Part shown: positions 1 to 7,098 of the stretch, in pieces
Numbering within the stretch: position 1 is the stretch's first letter
Layout of the letters: the number at the start of each line of letters is the position of its first letter
Assembly: GCF_001046895.1 (NCBI RefSeq)
Contig: NZ_CAQI01000049.1
Location: 1 to 64,000 of the forward strand
Reading direction: 5' to 3'
Length of the DNA stretch: 64,000 nucleotides
Source of the DNA: Pseudarthrobacter siccitolerans
Lineage (GTDB): Bacteria; Actinomycetota; Actinomycetes; Actinomycetales; Micrococcaceae
Notes under the pieces: generated by a model
Seen by the model: only the letters and a program-made list of their open reading frames with translations
Told to the model about the DNA's origin: nothing
Databases searched by the model: none
Program-made: the position numbers and the translations under genes

Positions 1-1494
1 ATACCGACCCTTCGTCAGAAGAGCCAGCACCGGCGGAAGAACCAGGGCCAGGCCCACCGCGAAGATCGGCGAATACGGCTGGATCCCGGAACCAAAAGCC
101 CCAAAGAACACGGCGATCGAGATCCCTGCGGAAACCAGCATTGACACGAAGCCCACCGGATTCACCGCATACAGCATTCCGCGGCGGAACTCGGGCACCT
201 TGGGTGAGATCTTCAGGAGGTATTTGTTGATGGCGATATCGGACGCCACGGTGACAACCCACGCCATGGCGCAGTTGGCGTAAAAGCCAAGGATGGTGTT
301 GAGGAAGTCGAACATGTTGGCTTCCATCAACACGAGCGCAATCAGCAGGTTCACCACCACAAAAACCATCCGGCCCGGGTACGTCTTGGTGATCCGGGTA
401 AACGAGTTGGTCCAGGCCAAGGAACCCGAATAGGCGTTGGTGACGTTGATCTTGATCTGCGAAATGACCACCAGCACCACGGCCAGCGTCATGGCCAGCC
501 ACGCCGGCATCATCTCCCGATAAACGCCCAGGAACTGGTGCACCGGCTCATTCGCGGTGGCAGACGCGGCGGGGTCCAGGGACGCAATCAGGTAGATGGC
601 AATGAACAACCCGACGATCTGCTTCAGTGCCCCAAAAATCACCCAGCCCGGCCCGGCCAGAATCACGGCCCGCCACCATGCGCCTCTATTGGCGTCGGTG
701 CGCGGCGGCATGAACCGGAGGTAGTCGATCTGCTCGGCAATCTGCGCCATCAAAGACAGGCAGACGCCCGCGGCGAGCATCACGGAGGCAAGGTTCGGCC
801 CGCCGTCGCCCGATTCGCCCGTGTACGCAAAGAAGCTGTTGATGCTCTCCGGGTGCGAAATTAACAGATAACCGACCGGCACCACCATCAGGAGCAGCCA
901 TAGCGGCGTGGTCCACACCTGCAGCTTGGCCAGGGTGTTCATTCCGTAAATCACCAGCGGAATGATGATGACCGTAGACGCCGCATACCCCAGCCACTGC
1001 GGAACGCCCAGTCCCACCTCGAGCCCCTGCGCCATGATGGAACCTTCCAGCGCGAAGAAGATGAAGGTGAAGGTCGCAAAAATAACGTTCGTAACCACTG
1101 ACCCGTAGTAGCCAAAGCCGGAGCCTCGCGTGATCAGGTCCAGATCGATGTTGTACCGGGCCGCGTAATAGGCCAGCGGGAATCCCGTGGCGAAGATGAT
1201 CACGGCGGCCACCAGGATGCCGAAGATGGCGTTCACGGTGCCGTAGGCGATGCCAATGTTCGCGCCGATGGAGAAGTCCGCCAGGTAGGCGATGCCACCC
1301 AAAGCACTCGTGGCCACAACTCCCGCGCTCCACTTCCGGTAGGAGCGCGGTGCGAACCGGAGCGTGTAGTCCTCCAGGCTTTCCTTCGTGGCATTCAGCG
1401 CAGCGGTATTACCCGCTGCAGAATGGCCGACGACGGCGGCAGGGGCCTGCGCCGCCGGCTCCAGTAGTTTCGTGGTTTCCGTGTCATTACTCAT
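1..1494 (-). CDS. NCS1-family nucleobase permease, C-terminus cut by window edge
   Basis: Predicted cytoplasmic-membrane importer of the NCS1 (cytosine/purine/allantoin permease) family. From ATG at 1494 the frame stays open to base 1 with no stop, so 498 residues are seen and the C-terminal end is missing; the family is usually about 450-550 residues. After a polar N-terminus the motif ESLEDYTLRFAPRSYRKWS leads into about eleven or twelve hydrophobic segments, including LADFSIGANIG in the first and QIKINVTNAYSGSLAW in the middle, the kind of conserved stretch seen in this family. No strong Shine-Dalgarno is visible. The next gene is divergent, with 173 bases between. The substrate cannot be read from the sequence: purines, pyrimidines, hydantoins or thiamine-like compounds are all possible. 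Confidence 0.85.
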   Translation of the reverse strand, partial: MSNDTETTKLLEPAAQAPAAVVGHSAAGNTAALNATKESLEDYTLRFAPRSYRKWSAGVVATSALGGIAYLADFSIGANIGIAYGTVNAIFGILVAAVIIFATGFPLAYYAARYNIDLDLITRGSGFGYYGSVVTNVIFATFTFIFFALEGSIMAQGLEVGLGVPQWLGYAASTVIIIPLVIYGMNTLAKLQVWTTPLWLLLMVVPVGYLLISHPESINSFFAYTGESGDGGPNLASVMLAAGVCLSLMAQIAEQIDYLRFMPPRTDANRGAWWRAVILAGPGWVIFGALKQIVGLFIAIYLIASLDPAASATANEPVHQFLGVYREMMPAWLAMTLAVVLVVISQIKINVTNAYSGSLAWTNSFTRITKTYPGRMVFVVVNLLIALVLMEANMFDFLNTILGFYANCAMAWVVTVASDIAINKYLLKISPKVPEFRRGMLYAVNPVGFVSMLVSAGISIAVFFGAFGSGIQPYSPIFAVGLALVLPPVLALLTKGRY

Positions 1495-1640
1495 CTAGGT
1501 GCGTCGCTTTCGTTGCAGGATTTGCCTGCTGTGACGCTATCCAGCCCGCGCGACAGTTCCGTCACGACATTGTTTCCAGCCTGTTAATCCCCCACCGAAC
1601 TTGTCAATAATGACCAGGGAGCCAATCACCCCTAGCGCAT

Positions 1641-1657
1641 TTCTACGCAACGTAGAA
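1641..1657. promoter_or_regulatory. Perfect inverted repeat just before the PNPOx-like gene
   Basis: TTCTACG-CAA-CGTAGAA is a perfect 7-bp inverted repeat with a 3-base centre. It ends 10 bases before the ATG of the next gene. The right arm includes TAGAAC, which could serve as a -10 element of a leaderless transcript because no ribosome binding site is present. Operator function is inference. Confidence 0.4.
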
Positions 1658-1667
1658 CAATAGTGCC

Positions 1668-2096
1668 ATGATGTTTGAACACCCTGATGAAAACCCTGTC
1701 CTGGAACTCAATGACGAACAGTCCTGGCGCCTGCTGGAAGAGACAAGGCATGGGCGGCTCGTTGTCTCCGTGGCCGGCGAACCGGATATTTTCCCCGTCA
1801 ACTACGTCAGCTCCAAGGACAAGCTGTACTTGAGGACAGCGCCCGGTAACAAACTCGCCCAGCTGGCCATCAACTCAGCAGTGCTCTTCGAAGCTGACGG
1901 GATCCTCTCCGATGAGGCATGGTCAGTGGTTCTTCGAGGTAAGGCCAGGATTCTGAACACCTCCGCCGAGCTGGCGGAGGTGGAAGAACTGGGGCTCACA
2001 TCATGGGTGCCAACTCTGAAGGACTTCTACGTCGAGATCGAGCCGATGTCCATCAGCGGACGCCATTTCCAGCTCGGGGAGCAGCCGGAGCGCTGA
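1668..2096 (+). CDS. Pyridoxamine 5'-phosphate oxidase-like flavin-binding protein
   Basis: A 142-residue single-domain protein of the PNPOx-like split-barrel type, a family that binds FMN or F420 and reduces or senses small molecules in the cytosol. Typical features are the early R-x-G-R-L-V-V-S strand (HGRLVVSVAGEPDIFPVNY) followed by LYLRTAPGNKLAQLAINSAVLFEAD and a SVVLRGKARI strand. Length is normal for the short actinobacterial members. The two possible starts, ATG at 1668 and at 1671, have no Shine-Dalgarno; with a possible -10 element at 1653-1658 the mRNA may be leaderless. It stands alone between a divergent permease and vsr, so context gives no substrate. Family assignment is firm; the reaction is unknown. 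Confidence 0.8.
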   Translation: MMFEHPDENPVLELNDEQSWRLLEETRHGRLVVSVAGEPDIFPVNYVSSKDKLYLRTAPGNKLAQLAINSAVLFEADGILSDEAWSVVLRGKARILNTSAELAEVEELGLTSWVPTLKDFYVEIEPMSISGRHFQLGEQPER

Positions 2097-2119
2097 ACCC
2101 AGGATCCTAGACTGGAAGC

Positions 2120-2569
2120 ATGGCGGACAAGCTCACCCCGGAGCGGCGCAGCTGGAACATGTCCCGGATCCGGGGAAAACACACCAAGCCTGAACTGCTG
2201 GTGCGCCGGCTCCTCCACGCCAAGGGATACCGGTACCGCCTGCACGGGCAGGCAGGCGGAACCCGGCTGCCGGGCAACCCGGACCTGGTGTTCGCCGGCA
2301 GGCGGAAGGTCATCTTTGTCAACGGATGCTTCTGGCACTTCCATGACTGCCGCGTGGGGCAACACGCGCCGAAGGCGAATGCCCAGTTTTGGGCCGCCAA
2401 GCGGGAACGCACTAAGGAGCGCGACGCCGGACAGCGCCGCCAGCTGGAGGATGCCGGCTGGGAAGTGCTCACTGTCTGGGAATGCGAGCTGAAGAATAAT
2501 TCAGCCCTGGAATCCCAGCTGGTGCGGTTCCTGGAAACCACCAGCCAACCCCACGGCACCAGTCCGTAG
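2120..2569 (+). CDS. vsr: Very short patch repair endonuclease (Vsr)
   Basis: A 149-residue Vsr-type nuclease that would nick 5' of T:G mismatches left by deamination of 5-methylcytosine. Family hallmarks are all visible: N-terminal SWNMSRIRGKHTKPEL, the LPGNPDLVFAGRRKVIFVNG core with the catalytic Asp, and FVNGCFWHFHDC whose Cys and His residues bind structural zinc; WEVLTVWECEL follows near the C-terminus. Length matches the family (about 135-155). ATG at 2120 is preceded by GGAAG. Vsr is normally encoded next to a Dcm-type cytosine methyltransferase, but none is found in this window, so this is an orphan copy. The McrBC pair 3 kb away is the only other DNA-modification-related locus here. 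Confidence 0.93.
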   Translation: MADKLTPERRSWNMSRIRGKHTKPELLVRRLLHAKGYRYRLHGQAGGTRLPGNPDLVFAGRRKVIFVNGCFWHFHDCRVGQHAPKANAQFWAAKRERTKERDAGQRRQLEDAGWEVLTVWECELKNNSALESQLVRFLETTSQPHGTSP

Positions 2570-2897
2570 AAACCGCGATCTTGAGGCAATCTTTGGGTTT
2601 TGTCCCAGCCGTTCTTGATGCGGTTCGAGAAGGATGGATGAGTTGTCCCGGTAAGGGCTAAAAACCTGTGCTTCCGGAACAATAACACCACCGCGCGAAG
2701 GGAAATTGGGCCTGCTGTCAGACAGAAATTTCCGGGCTCAAGTAGTAGGCACAGAAACCCGCAGACCCGTCAAGAAACCCACAATTCTCCCCGTAAACCA
2801 TCAAACGCAAAAGGAACACGCCTAATCTGAAGCAGAAGAAATTCCCCCGATGACCGCACCGTTTCCGAGTTGGAAAACGCCAGCCGAAAGGACCGCA
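2570..2897. other. Intergenic region, 328 bases, no convincing gene
   Basis: This stretch is less GC-rich than its neighbours and holds no frame with coding character. It starts with a 17-base motif AACCGCGATCTTGAGGC (2571-2587) that recurs with one change at 23771-23787. AACCGC at 2571-2576 and GCGGTT at 2620-2625 could pair as a hairpin downstream of vsr. The right end carries the ribosome binding site of the Hpt-like gene (GAAAGGA, 2886-2892). Confidence 0.5.
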
Positions 2898-3308
2898 ATG
2901 ACGCCGTCTGATGATGCCGGCAGGCCGCTCGTGGACCAATCAGTCCTGAACCGTCTTCGTGAGGAACTTGAGGAGGATGAGGGCTACTGCGGGGTTTTCG
3001 TGGGGAACTTCATCGACTATCTCCCGGACCGGATCGGGCGGCTGTGGCGGGCTTTGACCACCGGGGACCTGGATGGGTCAGTGGACGCGGTCCTGAGTTT
3101 GAAGACCTCAAGCCAGATGGTCGGTGCCGAGCGGCTGGCAGGCCTGGCCATGGCGCTGGAAGGTGAAATCCGCACCGAGGCATACGACGCCGACGTCGCC
3201 GTCATTCTGCCCAGGCTCGCGGCGTCCTTCCTGCACCCCATAGACCAGTGCAGCCGCCAGACGATGCACCGGCTGCAGGCTCAGTGTTCCCCGGGAGCCA
3301 GCCGGTAG
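2898..3308 (+). CDS. Hpt-domain-like protein lacking the phospho-accepting histidine
   Basis: A 136-residue all-helical protein that fits the histidine phosphotransfer (Hpt) fold over residues about 14-100 (LREELEEDEGYCGVFVGNFI... through MVGAERLAGLAMALE). In Hpt proteins the phosphorylated His sits in an A-H-x-L-K-G-S motif; here the aligned segment reads AVLSLKTSSQMVGA, with Leu (codon CTG) in place of His and Thr in place of Gly. It therefore should not relay phosphate. ATG at 2898 is chosen because GAAAGGA lies 5 bases upstream; an earlier in-frame ATG at 2850 has a weaker site. The 3' end overlaps the 3' end of the convergent response regulator by 28 bases. A docking or decoy role with that regulator is possible but unproven. 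Confidence 0.72.
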   Translation: MTPSDDAGRPLVDQSVLNRLREELEEDEGYCGVFVGNFIDYLPDRIGRLWRALTTGDLDGSVDAVLSLKTSSQMVGAERLAGLAMALEGEIRTEAYDADVAVILPRLAASFLHPIDQCSRQTMHRLQAQCSPGASR

Positions 3309-4048
3309 CCGACGCCGCGCACAGTCTGGAGCCACCGCGGCTTCTGCGGCGAGTCACCCAGCTTCTTGCGCAGGTTGCCCATATGGACCTCGACGGACCG
3401 TTCGTCCGCCTCGCTGATGTAGCCCCCGACGTCGTAATCCTCGTCGCGCAACCGCCGTACCAGGTCCGCTTTGGTCCGGACCGTCCGGCCGGCTTCCAGG
3501 AGCGCGTGGAGGAGTTCGAACTCCGTGCGCGTCAGGTTCATTTCCGTGCCGTCCACCGTCACCGTACGGGACGCGTAGCTCAGTTCCAGCCCATTGTGGC
3601 TGTAGTTTCCCCGCTCGGGATGTGCGGCGGCGTCGGCTGAGGCCTCCACCCCCGCCGCTTCCGCAGACTCAGGGACAGACCGGGGACGGCGCATCATCGC
3701 TGCAATGCGCGCGCGGAGCTCGCGGGGCCGGAAGGGCTTGGTGAGGTAATCGTCCGCGCCGGACTCGAGCCCGATCAGAGTATCCAGTTCCTCGGTGCGG
3801 GCCGTGAGCATAACGATGTACGCGTCAGAGAACTCCCGGATTTGCCGGGACACCTCGAAGCCATCGATGTCCGGCAGGCCAAGATCGAGGGTAATAACGT
3901 CAGGATTCAAGGTCTTCGCGGTCAGGACGCCTTCGGCGCCGCTGCTTGCTACCGTGACATCAAAGCCCGCCTGGGTCAGGACCGTACGGACCAGTTCCCG
4001 AATGTCGTGGTCATCCTCGATGACCAGTCCCACTCGTGCATCACTCAT
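3281..4048 (-). CDS. OmpR/PhoB-family response regulator
   Basis: A 255-residue DNA-binding response regulator. The receiver domain covers residues about 5-120 with the acidic pocket D12/D13, phospho-acceptor D55 in VITLDLGLPD, T82 and K104 in DDYLTKPF. A 30-residue Ala/Glu-rich linker leads to a winged-helix Trans_reg_C domain (about 150-252) with LTRTEFELLHALLEAG, RSVEVHMGNLRKKLG and the terminal LQTVRGVGYRL. It is transcribed away from the histidine kinase gene (4145-5800), with 96 bases between the starts, so the two very likely form a two-component pair sharing a divergent promoter region. Its 3' end runs 28 bases into the Hpt-like gene. The controlled genes are not evident. Confidence 0.93.
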   Translation of the reverse strand: MSDARVGLVIEDDHDIRELVRTVLTQAGFDVTVASSGAEGVLTAKTLNPDVITLDLGLPDIDGFEVSRQIREFSDAYIVMLTARTEELDTLIGLESGADDYLTKPFRPRELRARIAAMMRRPRSVPESAEAAGVEASADAAAHPERGNYSHNGLELSYASRTVTVDGTEMNLTRTEFELLHALLEAGRTVRTKADLVRRLRDEDYDVGGYISEADERSVEVHMGNLRKKLGDSPQKPRWLQTVRGVGYRLAPGEH

Positions 4049-4144
4049 AGCGCCCCCTCAGCAGCCGACGTCAGAAGTATATAGCTGGCTGCGGATATCC
4101 TGCTGCTATGGCTCTGCACACCCTGCCCCATAACTTACCGCGTA

Positions 4145-5800
4145 ATGACTGACCCCATCGCCTGGTCCACGGGGAAGCTTAGGTTCTTCCGGCGCCCCTT
4201 CCATGAGTACACCCTGACCGAGCGCGTGGCATTGAGCCAGATGCCGCTGTTCGTCACCACCTTGTTGACAGCTTTCCTCATCTGGGCGTTCTTCCCGGCG
4301 ACCATGGGCAACCCGTTGTTCGTTGCCTTCCTGGTGTCCCAGATCGCCATTATGGCGCTGTGCTACCTGGTCCCCTGGGACCGGGTGCCGTACACGAGCT
4401 TCCTGGTTATTCCGCTGCTGGACTTCGTTTCCATTGCACTGGGCCGGGAGGGCGGGCAGGAAAGCCTGATCGGCATCAGCCTGCTGGCTGTCTTCCCGGT
4501 GATCTGGTTGTGCGCCTCCGGCTACTACCCCCGGGCCGCGTTGTGGTTGTCCTTCCTCGCGCCCCTGGCAATCATCTGGGTCCCCTTGCTGGTCAGGGGC
4601 CAGCTCACCGGACAGGACCTGGCCAGGTCCCTGCTCCTGCCAGTGATGATGCTCGGCATCGGCGTTTCCGTGAGTGTCCTCACGCTCAGCATGATGCGGC
4701 AGCAGCGTGAGCTGGAGGAAAAGGATGCCCAGCTGCAGGCCAACCTGCGCACCAGCCAGCGCCAGGAATCACTGCTTAATACCGTCCTTGACACGGTCCA
4801 CCTGGGCGTCCTCGCCGTGGACGCCGACGGGCATGACGTACTGATGAACCGGAAGCAGCGGACCAACCACGAACTGGCCCGGCCCAAGGATATTGCGGAC
4901 CCGAACGAGTCCCAGCTCCTGGTCTTCGGTCCGGACCGGAAGACCCTTGTTCCGGTGGAGGACCGCCCGGTCCGCCGGGCTGTGCTGGGCGAAACCTTTA
5001 CCGACTACCTCGTCTGGCTGGGCTCCGGGAGCGAACAGCGCGCTTTTGTCACCACCGCCCGCGCCATGAAGGACGCGGACGGGAAATTCTCCGGTTCCGT
5101 GATCGCGTTCAGCGACGTGACCGACCTCGTCAACGCACTGACCGCCAAGGACGACTTCGTCTCCAGCGTCTCGCACGAATTCCGCACGCCGCTGACGTCG
5201 ATCCTGGGGTACGTGGAGATCCTGCTGGGGGACGAGCCCGAGGAATCGCAGCGGTACATGCTGGAAATCGTCCGCAGGAACTCGGAGCGGCTGCTGACGT
5301 TGGTGTCTGATCTTTTGTCCAGCCGCAACGGCCAGCTGATCGTTACCCCGCACGCGGTGGACGTGGCGGAGCTTGTCCGCACCAGTGTTTCGTCGGCAAT
5401 GCCGAAGGCTGACGCATCCGGTGTGGTGCTGTCTGCGGAGACTCCGGACCGGCTGGAAGCGCACGTGGATGGAGCACGCATCTCCCAGGTCCTGGACAAC
5501 CTGGTGTCCAACGCCATCAAATACTCCCCCGACGGCGGGAACGTGCTGGTTTCGCTGGATCAGGAGGACGGCCACTTGGCCTGCCGGGTCAGCGATACCG
5601 GGATGGGTATGAGCGCGGAGGACGCGTCAGAGGTTTTCGCCAAGTTCTTCCGCACGAGCAACGTCCGCAGGACCGCCATCCCCGGAGTCGGCCTGGGCCT
5701 GCCCATCAGCAAGGCCATCGTCGAAGCCCATGGCGGCACCATCGAAGTGGAAAGCGCGCTCGGCGAAGGCACCACGTTTACGTTCCGGGTTCCCGTGTAG
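4145..5800 (+). CDS. Membrane sensor histidine kinase with PAS domain
   Basis: A 551-residue sensor kinase. Residues about 30-190 form roughly six membrane helices without a large extracellular loop, so the signal is probably sensed in or near the membrane. A short coiled segment (MMRQQRELEEKDAQLQANL) leads to a PAS domain (about 210-330), then HisKA with the H-box SSVSHEFRTPLTSILGYVE (His344) and an HATPase_c domain with N box (LVSNAIKYSP), G1 (VSDTGMGM) and G2 (PGVGLGLPISKAIVEAHGG). All catalytic motifs look intact. It is divergent from the response regulator at 3281-4048 and presumably phosphorylates it. The signal is unknown. Confidence 0.93.
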   Translation: MTDPIAWSTGKLRFFRRPFHEYTLTERVALSQMPLFVTTLLTAFLIWAFFPATMGNPLFVAFLVSQIAIMALCYLVPWDRVPYTSFLVIPLLDFVSIALGREGGQESLIGISLLAVFPVIWLCASGYYPRAALWLSFLAPLAIIWVPLLVRGQLTGQDLARSLLLPVMMLGIGVSVSVLTLSMMRQQRELEEKDAQLQANLRTSQRQESLLNTVLDTVHLGVLAVDADGHDVLMNRKQRTNHELARPKDIADPNESQLLVFGPDRKTLVPVEDRPVRRAVLGETFTDYLVWLGSGSEQRAFVTTARAMKDADGKFSGSVIAFSDVTDLVNALTAKDDFVSSVSHEFRTPLTSILGYVEILLGDEPEESQRYMLEIVRRNSERLLTLVSDLLSSRNGQLIVTPHAVDVAELVRTSVSSAMPKADASGVVLSAETPDRLEAHVDGARISQVLDNLVSNAIKYSPDGGNVLVSLDQEDGHLACRVSDTGMGMSAEDASEVFAKFFRTSNVRRTAIPGVGLGLPISKAIVEAHGGTIEVESALGEGTTFTFRVPV

Positions 5801-5802
5801 TC

Positions 5803-5855
5803 CCCACCCGCACCCTAACCTCGCAAGCTCGGTCAGGTAACCCTGCGGGCGTGGG
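5803..5855. terminator. Possible bidirectional hairpin between kinase and mcrC
   Basis: Between the convergent 3' ends, CCCACCCGCA (5803-5812) can pair with TGCGGGCGTGGG (5844-5855) with a two-base bulge. A perfect GTGGGCCCAC palindrome (5851-5860) overlaps it. There is no clear T-tract, so this is a weak call. Confidence 0.35.
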
Positions 5856-5865
5856 CCCACCCAAG

Positions 5866-7098
5866 CTACAGGGTTGCCTGCCGGACTATTTCGCCCCAGG
5901 ACTGCCGGGCGAGTTCCTGGATGGCGGCGAGGATTTCCGACGGCGGCCGGGACAGGTCGAGCGGGAACTCGACAATGTCGATATCCGTATTCAGGATGCG
6001 CCGCAGTTTGACCTCGCCCGCACCGGCGTAGACCAGCCAGGCCGTGGGCACCGCCAGCGCGGTGCAGTGCGCCAGCATCTGGTAATGGTCGGCGGTCAGG
6101 GAGGCTCCAAGGTCCGAGGCGGCCTTGTACTTGGTGTTGTACACCACCACGGGCCGTCCGCCCAGCAGGTGCACGGCGTCCGGCCGCACGGACAGCCGGT
6201 CCGCGTCCCGCACGGCCTCGCTCAGGAGCGCGTTGTACTGGAGCCGGAGCTCCCCCGTGTATGCCGCCATCGCTTCGCGAAGCGCCTTGCCCACGAAGTC
6301 CTCAAACACCTGCGCCATGTCCACCACGAAAGACGCGGTCTGCTGCTTGCCGTCACCGGCTTCTGCAGAGGCGTTCCGCAGGATGAGCTCCGCCAGGCGG
6401 AGGACTGCGTGGTAGCGGACATTCATCCGGGTGGCCGTCCACGGCGGCAGCGGGGCGCCGGCTGGAAGGCGGGTGACGGCGTCGAGCTTTCCCTTGAGCT
6501 GGCGCAGCCGGCTCAGCACGTCGGGGCGGACCCTTGGCACCTGGCCCATACGTTCCAGTGCCGCCCGCAGGATCCGGTTCTCGGCGATGTCCTCGCTGAA
6601 CTCGTCGTAAGACACCTCGAGGGGCACCAGCATGCCGGGCCGGCGGGAGATCTGGTCCGAGATCCGGATGCGGCCCTTGACAGTGCGCAGTGACTCGTCC
6701 ACCGTGCGGTAGCCCTGCAGCACACCGCGCCCCAGTGCCCGCTCAGCCAGCTGGACCAGGGATTCAGCCAGGGCGCTCCACAGTTCCCGTTCCTCCACGG
6801 CGGCCACAGAGTCAGGGCGGAAACCCTGCTCGCCCGCGTAGCTGAGCAGGAACAGGAGCCGGCTGAGCCCCAGCCGGTCCTTGGGCCTGACGTCCAGCTG
6901 CACTGTGGGGGTCCGCACCGAACCCACCTTGCCCACGGGCTCGATCCGGTAGAGGCCCATGCCCATGGGTGACGCTTTGGCCAAGCCGCTGGAGTTCAGG
7001 AAGGAAGCACTGGCCGGATCCAGCCGTTCCACGATGCCCCGGGACAGTTCGTCCAGCACCAGATGCCGGACGGAAGCGCGTGGGTCAGCGGCCCGCAA
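5866..7098 (-). CDS. mcrC: McrC-like nuclease subunit of a modification-dependent restriction system, catalytic Asp replaced by Asn
   Basis: A 410-residue McrC-family protein, the DNA-cleaving partner of an McrB NTPase in type IV restriction. Family features include TVQLDVRPKDRLG near the N-terminus, EFSEDIAENRILRAAL in the middle, and a C-terminal PD-(D/E)xK nuclease region with RPDAV (D307) and VVVYNTKYK. The second acidic residue of the motif is Asn321 (codon AAC), followed by Lys323; E. coli McrC has Asp at the matching position. The gene follows mcrB in the same direction. With the TTG start at 7098 it overlaps mcrB by 14 bases; an internal GTG about 13 codons later is also possible. Membership is firm, nuclease competence is doubtful. 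Confidence 0.88.
   Translation of the reverse strand: MRAADPRASVRHLVLDELSRGIVERLDPASASFLNSSGLAKASPMGMGLYRIEPVGKVGSVRTPTVQLDVRPKDRLGLSRLLFLLSYAGEQGFRPDSVAAVEERELWSALAESLVQLAERALGRGVLQGYRTVDESLRTVKGRIRISDQISRRPGMLVPLEVSYDEFSEDIAENRILRAALERMGQVPRVRPDVLSRLRQLKGKLDAVTRLPAGAPLPPWTATRMNVRYHAVLRLAELILRNASAEAGDGKQQTASFVVDMAQVFEDFVGKALREAMAAYTGELRLQYNALLSEAVRDADRLSVRPDAVHLLGGRPVVVYNTKYKAASDLGASLTADHYQMLAHCTALAVPTAWLVYAGAGEVKLRRILNTDIDIVEFPLDLSRPPSEILAAIQELARQSWGEIVRQATL

Noticed and set aside
686..1333. A 215-codon minus-strand frame inside the NCS1 permease gene.
   Set aside because: It is out of frame with the permease, whose reading frame is open from 1494 to the window edge and encodes clear membrane helices; the shorter frame is Arg/His/Gly-rich and featureless.
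4360..4710. A possible frameshifted fragment inside the histidine kinase gene.
   Set aside because: The main frame runs unbroken from 4145 to 5800 with all kinase motifs, so the other frame is only a shadow.
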